Assembly: GCA_001830645.1 (NCBI GenBank)
Contig: MIBM01000146.1
Span: forward strand, 1 to 5,035
Direction: 5' to 3'
DNA from: Spirochaetes bacterium RIFOXYC1_FULL_54_7
GTDB lineage: Bacteria; Spirochaetota; Spirochaetia; Treponematales; UBA12059
Length of the DNA: 5,035 bases
Numbering within the stretch: position 1 is the stretch's first letter; every line of letters starts with the position of its first letter. The notes beneath the pieces are model-generated. The model saw only the letters and a program-made list of their open reading frames with translations, was not told the origin of the DNA and ran no database searches. Both the position numbers and the translations under genes were made by a program. This document shows, one piece after another, positions 1 to 5,035 of this stretch.

Positions 1-1
1 G

Positions 2-457
2 GAAATGGCCCTGCCCCTGAAGGAAAAGAGCCCCGGTGCATACAAGGTCATCAGCAACAAGTGGCTGGCTTCCCTGGCCATAGCTTTTGTCGGAATCTAC
101 CTTGCACGCTCTGGCGGGTATACTACCCTCTGGCCCGCATTCTCCGGAGCAAATCAATTGCTGGCATCCATCGTAATGCTTACTGTAGCCCTATGGGTAA
201 ACAAGAAACTCAATCCCAGCTACACGATGCTCGTGCTCATCCCGGCTGTTCTGCTCTGGGTAACGGTTACTTCAGCGTTGATCTGGTATGAGATCGTGGT
301 CATCCCGGTATTCTTCATCGATATGGCCAAGACCAATCTGGTTATTACCGGTGCGACTGTGGGCGGAATCACGCTGTTCATGCTCATCCTCAATTTTATC
401 ATGATCGCTGCCTTCCTCAAGAATTACAAAGGTAGCGGTATCAAAGCTTCTGCCTGA
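2..457 (+). CDS. cstA: CstA-type carbon starvation / peptide-pyruvate transporter, C-terminal part (5' end outside window)
   Basis: This is the last ~151 codons of an integral membrane transporter. The reading frame is open to the left edge, so the ATG at 5 is an internal Met and not the start. The segment around residues 39-53 (TTLWPAFSGANQLLA) matches the conserved W-P-x-F-G-x-x-N-Q-L-L-A stretch of the CstA C-terminal domain. About four hydrophobic helices are visible, roughly at residues 20-36, 43-65, 73-98 and 110-138, followed by a short basic tail. CstA proteins are inner-membrane carriers induced by carbon limitation and linked to uptake of peptides or pyruvate; the substrate here cannot be told from the sequence. 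Full-length members have roughly 480-700 residues, so most of the gene is missing. It ends in TGA, closely followed by a second stop (TAA) and a strong terminator, which separates it from the downstream operon. The family call is secure; the transported substrate is not. Confidence 0.88.
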   Translation, partial: EMALPLKEKSPGAYKVISNKWLASLAIAFVGIYLARSGGYTTLWPAFSGANQLLASIVMLTVALWVNKKLNPSYTMLVLIPAVLLWVTVTSALIWYEIVVIPVFFIDMAKTNLVITGATVGGITLFMLILNFIMIAAFLKNYKGSGIKASA

Positions 458-468
458 TAAAACCTGAT

Positions 469-510
469 GTCGGCACCGGGTCCAGCTGACCCGGTGCCGG
501 CTTTTTCTTT
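469..510 (+). terminator. Rho-independent terminator of the cstA-like gene
   Basis: A perfect 12-bp GC-rich inverted repeat pairs 471-482 with 488-499 around a 5-nt loop (CAGCT). The stem can extend by a G:U pair and a G:C pair to 469-501. It is followed at once by TTTTTCTTT (502-510). It starts 11 bp after the stop codon of the transporter, where a terminator is expected. It should insulate the downstream four-gene cluster from transporter transcription. Confidence 0.93.
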
Positions 511-540
511 CCTGCCATTCTTGTTATCATATAGTTGAAT

Positions 541-595
541 AATCCGCGGGAAATCAGCAGCTAATCAGCAGCTAATCAGCAGCCAATCAACAACG
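541..595 (+). repeat. Phased 11-bp direct repeat array, five units
   Basis: AATC recurs at 541, 552, 563, 574 and 585, exactly every 11 bp. Units 2 and 3 (552-562, 563-573) are identical (AATCAGCAGCT). Unit 4 (574-584) differs in its last base. Unit 5 (585-595) matches 8 of 11 and unit 1 (541-551) matches 7 of 11, so the array decays at both ends. The unit length is not a multiple of three and an in-frame TAA lies at 562-564, so this is not coding repeat. It occupies the leader between the terminator and the first gene of the downstream cluster. Spacing near one helical turn puts every unit on the same face of the DNA, which could suit cooperative protein binding; simple slippage expansion is the alternative. 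Confidence 0.85.
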
Positions 596-609
596 TGCTT
601 GGTGGTGAT

Positions 610-616
610 GGGGGAA
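610..616 (+). promoter_or_regulatory. Ribosome binding site deciding the start at 619
   Basis: GGGGGAA ends two bases before the ATG at 619, with a G-rich stretch extending upstream. An in-frame GTG at 595 has only AATCAACAAC in front of it and no Shine-Dalgarno-like sequence, so the ATG at 619 is preferred. A further in-frame ATG at 631 is possible but lies farther from the purine-rich stretch. Confidence 0.5.
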
Positions 617-618
617 CA

Positions 619-897
619 ATGACTTCGTTTATGGCAAAATGGCGAAGATTCATCGCCATAGTACTTCAGGTCAACCGTGGAAAAGCCTCTGAAATCCTGG
701 AATTCGAGCTGAAGGAACTGGAGAACATATTCTCACTTCTGATCCTTGGCGGGTTTGTCGGTATGCCGTCTCCTCCCGTCCCGATTGCCATTGAATTATT
801 GCCCTACATGGAAAGGGAACTGACCATCATGTTGGCGCGATCGGATATGGCTCACGACCCCATTGGTTCCCTGATGAGCATACTGGATGTAGACTGA
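619..897 (+). CDS. Small protein of unknown function, first gene of the ArsA-like cluster
   Basis: This 92-aa protein is not recognised as a member of any named family. The first ~20 residues are basic (MAKWRRF at 5-11), residues 23-38 are acidic and probably helical (EILEFELKELENIF), and residues 38-62 form a hydrophobic stretch with a proline-rich break (MPSPPVP). The C-terminus is acidic (ILDVD). The hydrophobic part could be a membrane hairpin or a buried core. There is no cysteine and no obvious metal motif. The ATG at 619 is chosen because GGGGGAA precedes it; GTG at 595 (100 aa) and ATG at 631 are alternatives. Only 5 bp separate its stop from the GTG start of the ATPase gene, so co-translation with that gene is likely. 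That spacing and an open frame spanning the whole interval support a real gene. Its function may be as a partner or client of the ATPase, but this is inference. Confidence 0.75.
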   Translation: MTSFMAKWRRFIAIVLQVNRGKASEILEFELKELENIFSLLILGGFVGMPSPPVPIAIELLPYMERELTIMLARSDMAHDPIGSLMSILDVD

Positions 898-900
898 GAC

Positions 901-906
901 AGGTGG
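901..906 (+). promoter_or_regulatory. Shine-Dalgarno-like AGGTGG that leaves the ATPase start ambiguous
   Basis: AGGTGG differs from AGGAGG at one base and lies 8 nt before an in-frame TTG at 915. The same bases overlap the longer in-frame start GTG at 903, which has only a weak GAGAC upstream. The nearby ATG at 908 is in another frame. The choice moves the N-terminus by four residues and leaves the nucleotide-binding site intact. Confidence 0.45.
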
Positions 907-1832
907 TATGTACTTTGAAAACAAATGCTTTCTTTCTAGGCAAGGGAGGGGTGGGCAAGACCACGAGTTCAGCAGCCTTTGCCCTGGCCTTGGCCAGGTC
1001 AGGCAAACGCGTGCTCGTGGCTTCTCTTGATCCAGCCCACAATCTTGGTGACGTCCTCGGGGTGAAACTTGATGGTAAACCTGTAGAGGTAGAGCCACGA
1101 TTGTATGCCTTGGAGATAGATCTGAATTTCTGGGTGGAGCAATATTTGAAGGAGAGCAGGGACGAGATGGCCACCACCTACTCATACAACCTGACCCTTA
1201 ACCTGGATTCCTTCTTTGACATCATGAAATACTCTCCAGGTACGGAAGAGTATGCTATGCTTTGGGCAATAGAACATATTCGGTGCAATCTGGCAGGCGA
1301 TTACGATATTGTTGTATATGACACCCCTCCAACAGCCCTGTCTTTGCGTTTTCTTGCCATGCCTGCCATCTCGAACATGTGGATAGCCGAACTGACAAAA
1401 ATGAGGGAACGTATACTCAAGAAGCGCAATACAATTACCAGGATCAATCCCGACTCTCCAGTAGCATCGAGTTGTGTTGACAAGGATGATGACAAGGTCT
1501 ACGGCAAACTTGGTTCAATAAAGCGCAGACTTGATCTGCTTGCTTCGCTGTTTGGCAAGGAAAGTTATGTGGCAGTGGTATTGAATCCTGACAAACTGTC
1601 AGTGTCTGAAGCCCATCGTATCAAGGAAGAACTTGATCGTATTAAAATCCCGCTTTCCGCTATTTGCCTGAACAAGAGGGGTGTTTCAACGGCCTCATGG
1701 GTCCTGGATGAGCGGCTGGCTACCTCACCTATGTTTGAATTTGATTTTCTTCCTGGTGGCTTGCATAAAAGGGATGATTTATCCCACATTGACACCAGTA
1801 AACTAGTGGCCGATTTCTTGGCCACCATCTGA
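903..1832 (+). CDS. ArsA/Get3-family P-loop ATPase, single domain
   Basis: This cytoplasmic SIMIBI-class ATPase has 309 aa, the usual length for a one-domain ArsA/Get3 protein. The deviant Walker A motif GKGGVGKTT is at 13-21, with signature Lys14 and P-loop Lys19. The switch I-like DPAHNLGD is at 43-50. The switch II/Walker B-like DTPPTALSLRFLAMP is at 140-154, where classical members read DTAPTGHTLRFL. PGTEEYAML at 112-120 is also typical of the family. An adenine-contact-like region (NPDKLSVSEAHRI 228-240, CLNK 255-258) follows. Residues 160-210 are charged and variable. Such proteins are nucleotide-driven dimers that move metals, tail-anchored proteins or cofactors. The two-domain layout of arsenite-pump ArsA is absent, as is a Get3-type CxxC zinc motif, and no arsB/arsD/arsR neighbours are present, so an arsenic role is unlikely. 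The start is GTG 903 or TTG 915. It is the second gene of the cluster, 5 bp after its neighbour and 22 bp before the next. The family is certain; the substrate is unknown. Confidence 0.92.
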   Translation: MVCTLKTNAFFLGKGGVGKTTSSAAFALALARSGKRVLVASLDPAHNLGDVLGVKLDGKPVEVEPRLYALEIDLNFWVEQYLKESRDEMATTYSYNLTLNLDSFFDIMKYSPGTEEYAMLWAIEHIRCNLAGDYDIVVYDTPPTALSLRFLAMPAISNMWIAELTKMRERILKKRNTITRINPDSPVASSCVDKDDDKVYGKLGSIKRRLDLLASLFGKESYVAVVLNPDKLSVSEAHRIKEELDRIKIPLSAICLNKRGVSTASWVLDERLATSPMFEFDFLPGGLHKRDDLSHIDTSKLVADFLATI

Positions 1833-1854
1833 ATACTCTCCACGAAGGAACATC

Positions 1855-2493
1855 ATGAATCCCTTGGGCCTTACCGCTATCATCATACTGGCTGCCGTCG
1901 CGACCGGTGCTTACTTCTATGGCATGAAGAAAAACCGCTGGGTAGTAGCACGTCTTTCCAAGGATATCGAGGAAGTGCTGAAACCAGTATCAACAAACTA
2001 TGTCAATATCGGCGGCGCGATAGGGTACAACTTTGCTTATGCTTTGCCAGCGCCGTTTACCAACGCCAAAGGCACCATCACCCTCAGTCCTAGACATTCG
2101 CTGCTATACCTTCCTTTTTCTCTGTTGATAGGTGTACGCGATCGTTTTTTTATAAATATTTTCACTAAAAAGAAGCTTAGGGGTGAAGGGCATATTGTTG
2201 AAGCCGCTTACCTCAGGAAGGCAAATATCGATGGAATGGATTCCATGCAGCGTCAGGATAGCCGCAAGGGCAATAAAAACTTCGTACTGCTCTGGCGTGG
2301 TGCCGATCTCTCATCAGAACTGGATAAATTGCTTGAAGCCCTGCCCGATGCGGCAAGGATCAGACACTTTTGTGCCTATCCTGAGACCAAAACATTTTTT
2401 ATTTATGCCAACCCTATCCAGGGGCAGACCAAGGATAATCTGGATGCCATTTTCAAACGCTTACCGGTTTTTCTCGAAAAGGAGAAGGTGTAA
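1855..2493 (+). CDS. Membrane-anchored protein of unknown function
   Basis: This 212-aa protein belongs to no family I recognise. A single hydrophobic helix (residues 4-23, rich in Leu/Ile/Ala) begins almost at the N-terminus and is followed at once by KKNR (25-28). By the positive-inside rule the remaining ~185 residues should lie in the cytoplasm, where the ATPase works. The soluble part contains a Gly/Ala-rich stretch (52-66), a second moderately hydrophobic patch (83-93, LLYLPFSLLIG) that might touch the membrane, a basic region (104-110) and mixed alpha/beta-looking sequence to the end. There is no lipobox and only one cysteine, in HFCAYPE. The start is well supported by GAAGGA at 1844-1849, 5 nt ahead of the ATG. 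Its stop TAA directly abuts the ATG of the next gene. Possible role as a membrane receptor or scaffold for the ATPase is inferred from topology and neighbours only. Confidence 0.85.
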   Translation: MNPLGLTAIIILAAVATGAYFYGMKKNRWVVARLSKDIEEVLKPVSTNYVNIGGAIGYNFAYALPAPFTNAKGTITLSPRHSLLYLPFSLLIGVRDRFFINIFTKKKLRGEGHIVEAAYLRKANIDGMDSMQRQDSRKGNKNFVLLWRGADLSSELDKLLEALPDAARIRHFCAYPETKTFFIYANPIQGQTKDNLDAIFKRLPVFLEKEKV

Positions 2494-2775
2494 ATGGAAT
2501 TGGATCGATCCATAAGTGCCAAATTTGATGCCATCCTTGCCAATGTCAAGGAACCACAGTCAGAACTGAGCCTTGCCGATCTTGGTCTTGTAAGCAAGCT
2601 AACTTATTATGCTGCAGACAAAACCATTGTAGCCCACATGAATTTTGCTCCTGCCGCTGGTGCTGAATGTCCTGCCTGCAGCCTGATAAATGACATGATG
2701 AAATCATCCATCGAACGGGATCTGAAGCTGGCTATCCTGGCAGAATTCCCTGGTTGGATTGTGGATTTTGCCTGA
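2494..2775 (+). CDS. DUF59/MIP18-like small protein with CPAC motif (possible iron-sulfur assembly factor)
   Basis: This 93-aa protein resembles the DUF59 (MIP18, FeS_assembly_P) fold. SELSLADLGLV (23-33) matches the family signature around the invariant D-L-G-L-V, a predicted strand with a hydrophobic alternation follows (TIVAHMNF 44-51), and a Cys-Pro step comes at 59-60 followed by a helix (64-78). The usual T-x-x-x-C-P region is changed here to APAAGAECPAC, adding a second cysteine (C59 and C62, a CxxC). DUF59 proteins help insert or carry iron-sulfur clusters; one such domain is fused to the N-terminus of many Mrp/ApbC ATPases. The ATG follows the upstream stop with no gap. AAGGAG (2479-2484) and GAAGG (2484-2488) lie inside the upstream gene and suggest translational coupling. 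Residues 1-20 are an extra helix-like segment. The family call rests on motif resemblance by eye; iron-sulfur function is inference. Confidence 0.72.
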   Translation: MELDRSISAKFDAILANVKEPQSELSLADLGLVSKLTYYAADKTIVAHMNFAPAAGAECPACSLINDMMKSSIERDLKLAILAEFPGWIVDFA

Positions 2776-2819
2776 GCCGATTCCTGGTGCCTGATTCTCA
2801 ACTTCGAAGCTGTAGGGGT

Positions 2820-5035
2820 TCAGGATTCTTCTGTTGAAATGATATCAGCAAGGTTTTTAGCATATTCAAGGCTTTCCGGGGCTATGCATGTAGCGGTTCG
2901 TAACAGGCGTTCCGCTCCAGCCACATCACCCAGTTTGAGTCGAATCAGGGCAAGGGCATTCATGATGCGTGGGTCTTCAGGCCGCCGTATCCGGAGGTCC
3001 TCCAGGACCAAGGCGGCGTCCTTGGTATGGCCGTCGTGCGGTATGGTAGAAGTGCTTTCCAGTGAGTCATTGGAATCCTGATAGGCCTTTGTCTCTGTGA
3101 CATCATCGAACCCAACCACAAGAACTGCCCTGTCATCCGATTGGCTGGCTCCTCTACAGAAGGTCTGGACATCGTCCAGCAGTAATCCGGCGAAGTGCGC
3201 TGGATCTGCACCACCGTACGCCGAGAAGAAATCGATGAGCCTGGGGGAATCGTAGAACTTGCCCTCCGGCGATCGGGCTTCAATGATGCCATCGGTATAC
3301 ATGAACAGCCGATCACCTTTTTCCATAACTATGGAACTGATTCCACAGATGTAGTCTTCGGCAATGCCCAAGAGTTGCCCGTCTTGGACATCCAGTTCCA
3401 TTATCTGTCCCTGGGCGCGTCTCAGGTATGCCGGGGGGTGGCCGGCATTGGTAAAGCTGAGACTTCCTGTGGTGCTGTCCAGAATTGCCAGGAAGGCGGA
3501 AACAAAATAGGTTTCACCACCTATGAGTTCGCACAAATCCTTGTTTGCGTCGGCCATGACTGCCTCCGGAGAGCGTCCGGGCATAGCATGAGCCCTGAAA
3601 CTTACCTTGGCCATGGCCGCAATGAGGGCAGCAGGTATTCCATGGCCGGAGACGTCACCGATGATGAAGGCAAACCGGCCACCACCTTGGTCCAGAACAT
3701 CGTACAGATCACCCCCCACATTTTCCATTGCCAAGTACCTGGCTCCAAAGGAAAGTCCCTGTACCTTTGGCAGTTCAGCTTCTGTAGGTACAATCTTCCT
3801 CTGTACCGCCGCAGCCATCTGCACTTCTTCTTCCATCTGGTCATTCCTGAGACGGAGAAGTCTATTCAATTCTTTTAGATCCATGGTTCTTTCAAAGACC
3901 TTTTTCTCAAGGGTCTGGGAATACCGTTCAATTTCATCGCGTTGCTCATTGATCCGGTCCATATTGTTCTTCAGGCTTACCGCTACATGGTTGAAGAATT
4001 CACCGAGTTCGCCGAATTCGTCTTTGGTTTCTATGTTGACCCGGTAGGCAAGATCACCTGCGGCCAAGGCTATTGCACCCTGCTTTAATTTTTCTATGGG
4101 CTTGGACAGGAACCGGGACTCAAGTATTGCAAAACCCATGGCTGCCAGCATGGCAATCCCTGAAATGATCAGCAAGGCCCGGTAGAACCTGTACACAGGC
4201 CTTGCTACATCGGCAATGGGTCCCGCCGCTATGATTAGCCAGTTGGTTCGGGGTACTCTGGATGAGGCATAGAAGAGGTTTTCCTTGGGCAGGAAGCCGG
4301 ATGTGCGGTCATAGGCATTCATACTTGTCTTCATGCCCGCCAGAGGCGAAACATCAGAAAAGACATTAGGTCCCGGTATGATGGATTCTTCGGAGATGCG
4401 CTCTTCACCTGTCACGAAGAATCCTTCCCTGTTGACAAGGAAAGAACGGGAGTTGGGGGTAAATCTACGCATTGAAACAACAGTAGTAAGCCTGGATATT
4501 CTGACATCAGCACCGATTACACCGAAGAGGTCTCCATCTTCCATTTTACAGGCCAGGGAGATGGAGACTACTGTCTCACCGGTTCCATCATCAGTGCAAG
4601 GAGAGCCAATAACAATATCTGGATACACCTTTGATTGTTTGAACCAGGGGCGCTCCGTCCAGTCATAATCCTTGCCCGGGGTCCAGCCAGATCCATCGAT
4701 GTAGTAGCCATCACCGGACTTGACGACCCCATTGGCAAGTACCTCGTTTTTCCCTGAACGAAGCGAAGTCCCGAAATAGATCCAGGGAATGTCCGGATCG
4801 GCCTCTGTAGCGGATGCCAACAGATTCTGCAACCCCACCGGATCGTTGGTCAAAAGCAGTGCTGCATGGCGCAAGGTCTCCAGGGTACCGGTCTTGGCCG
4901 ATAGCCATATTTCAAAATCCCGTGCCGCCAGCGCCATATCCCTGGTGATGTTGCCAAGCACGGCATTCTCCACAGATGCAGCGACTGTAATGTACATGCT
5001 GACAGCAACCCCAGTCAGAACCATGGCAAACAGGA
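2820..5035 (-). CDS. Membrane sensor: Cache - HAMP - SpoIIE/PP2C serine phosphatase with TPR-like tail (N-terminus outside window)
   Basis: This is an RsbU/SpoIIE-type phosphatase under extracytoplasmic sensor control. Numbering from Met at 5024, the frame continues as Leu-Phe-Ala past it and that Met lies inside a hydrophobic helix, so the true start is beyond the right edge. Order: first membrane helix (to ~17); double-Cache-like periplasmic domain (~20-275, with ERPWFKQS 124-131 and GVIGADVRISRL 168-179); second membrane helix (~281-301); HAMP (~303-355, KPIEKLKQG and DEFGELGEFFN); coiled coil (~356-405); PP2C domain (~408-640). The metal-binding acidic residues are intact: GGDLYD 437-442, GDVSGHG 456-462, TDG 577-579 and SDDRAVLVV 629-637. 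A Ser/Thr/Asp-rich linker (641-668) leads to a helical TPR-like tail (~669-730, around GDVAGAERLL). A ligand at the Cache domain should alter dephosphorylation of an anti-sigma antagonist or other phosphoserine protein. The target and ligand are not shown. It ends 44 bp from the convergent DUF59-like gene. Confidence 0.93.
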   Translation of the reverse strand, partial: LFAMVLTGVAVSMYITVAASVENAVLGNITRDMALAARDFEIWLSAKTGTLETLRHAALLLTNDPVGLQNLLASATEADPDIPWIYFGTSLRSGKNEVLANGVVKSGDGYYIDGSGWTPGKDYDWTERPWFKQSKVYPDIVIGSPCTDDGTGETVVSISLACKMEDGDLFGVIGADVRISRLTTVVSMRRFTPNSRSFLVNREGFFVTGEERISEESIIPGPNVFSDVSPLAGMKTSMNAYDRTSGFLPKENLFYASSRVPRTNWLIIAAGPIADVARPVYRFYRALLIISGIAMLAAMGFAILESRFLSKPIEKLKQGAIALAAGDLAYRVNIETKDEFGELGEFFNHVAVSLKNNMDRINEQRDEIERYSQTLEKKVFERTMDLKELNRLLRLRNDQMEEEVQMAAAVQRKIVPTEAELPKVQGLSFGARYLAMENVGGDLYDVLDQGGGRFAFIIGDVSGHGIPAALIAAMAKVSFRAHAMPGRSPEAVMADANKDLCELIGGETYFVSAFLAILDSTTGSLSFTNAGHPPAYLRRAQGQIMELDVQDGQLLGIAEDYICGISSIVMEKGDRLFMYTDGIIEARSPEGKFYDSPRLIDFFSAYGGADPAHFAGLLLDDVQTFCRGASQSDDRAVLVVGFDDVTETKAYQDSNDSLESTSTIPHDGHTKDAALVLEDLRIRRPEDPRIMNALALIRLKLGDVAGAERLLRTATCIAPESLEYAKNLADIISTEES

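Noticed and set aside
521..543. AT-rich stretch with TATCAT (525-530) and TATAGT (530-535) as possible -10 boxes of the four-gene cluster
   Set aside because: Each matches the -10 consensus at 5 of 6 bases, but no acceptable -35 element lies 16-18 bp upstream. A promoter is expected here but cannot be placed from sequence alone.
796..1185. Minus-strand open frames across the start of the ATPase gene
   Set aside because: They are antisense to the highly conserved P-loop region, and their translations are rich in Ser/Arg/Pro without recognisable motifs.
903..1832. Assignment of the ATPase as an arsenite-pump subunit (arsA)
   Set aside because: The protein is single-domain and has no arsB, arsD or arsR neighbours, so a gene symbol implying arsenic efflux is not justified.
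2771..2824. Weak inverted repeat CCTGAGCC / GGTTCAGG spanning the convergent stops, with the small palindrome CTTCGAAG inside
   Set aside because: The arms contain a mismatch and are separated by 38 nt, there is no T-tract, and the pairing is too weak to call a bidirectional terminator.
3195..3878. Plus-strand open frame of 227 codons opposite the phosphatase gene
   Set aside because: It lies wholly antisense to the SpoIIE domain, which has intact conserved motifs. The translation has no recognisable domain and there is no matching operon context; it is a codon-bias shadow.
5022..5024. ATG at the right edge as the start of the sensor gene
   Set aside because: It lies inside a hydrophobic helix, the frame stays open beyond it (Leu-Phe-Ala), and no ribosome binding site is visible, so the gene is treated as running off the window.

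Overview
The window looks like a bacterial chromosome of medium GC content. The gene types (a carbon-starvation transporter, a lone single-domain ArsA/Get3-type ATPase with unrecognised partners, and a Cache-HAMP-SpoIIE sensor phosphatase) would fit an anaerobic Desulfobacterota (deltaproteobacterial) genome. That placement is an impression from gene content, not a demonstrated assignment. No tRNA, rRNA, CRISPR array, insertion sequence or phage gene was seen.

Layout: (1) Positions 1-457 hold the 3' end of a plus-strand CstA-type transporter gene, closed by a strong intrinsic terminator at about 469-510. (2) Positions 511-618 are a short non-coding leader. It holds five 11-bp repeat units, each starting with AATC, at exactly 11-bp spacing (541-595). 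(3) Positions 619-2775 hold four tightly packed plus-strand genes that look like one operon: a 92-aa protein with a hydrophobic stretch (unknown), an ArsA/Get3-family P-loop ATPase, a 212-aa protein with one N-terminal membrane anchor (unknown), and a 93-aa protein resembling the DUF59/MIP18 iron-sulfur assembly family with a CPAC motif. (4) After a 44-bp gap, a convergent minus-strand gene fills 2820-5035. It encodes a membrane sensor (double Cache, HAMP, coiled coil, SpoIIE/PP2C phosphatase, C-terminal TPR-like tail) whose N-terminus lies beyond the right edge.

The four-gene cluster is the most interesting part. It pairs a SIMIBI-class ATPase with a stand-alone DUF59-like protein, recalling the DUF59-ATPase fusion in Mrp/ApbC iron-sulfur carriers, and adds a membrane-anchored protein whose soluble part is predicted to face the cytoplasm. 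No arsenic genes are present. A role in metal-cluster delivery, or in handling a membrane or cofactor client, is plausible but inferred. The sensor phosphatase is a separate transcription unit on the other strand and probably feeds a partner-switching (anti-sigma/anti-anti-sigma) pathway not visible here.
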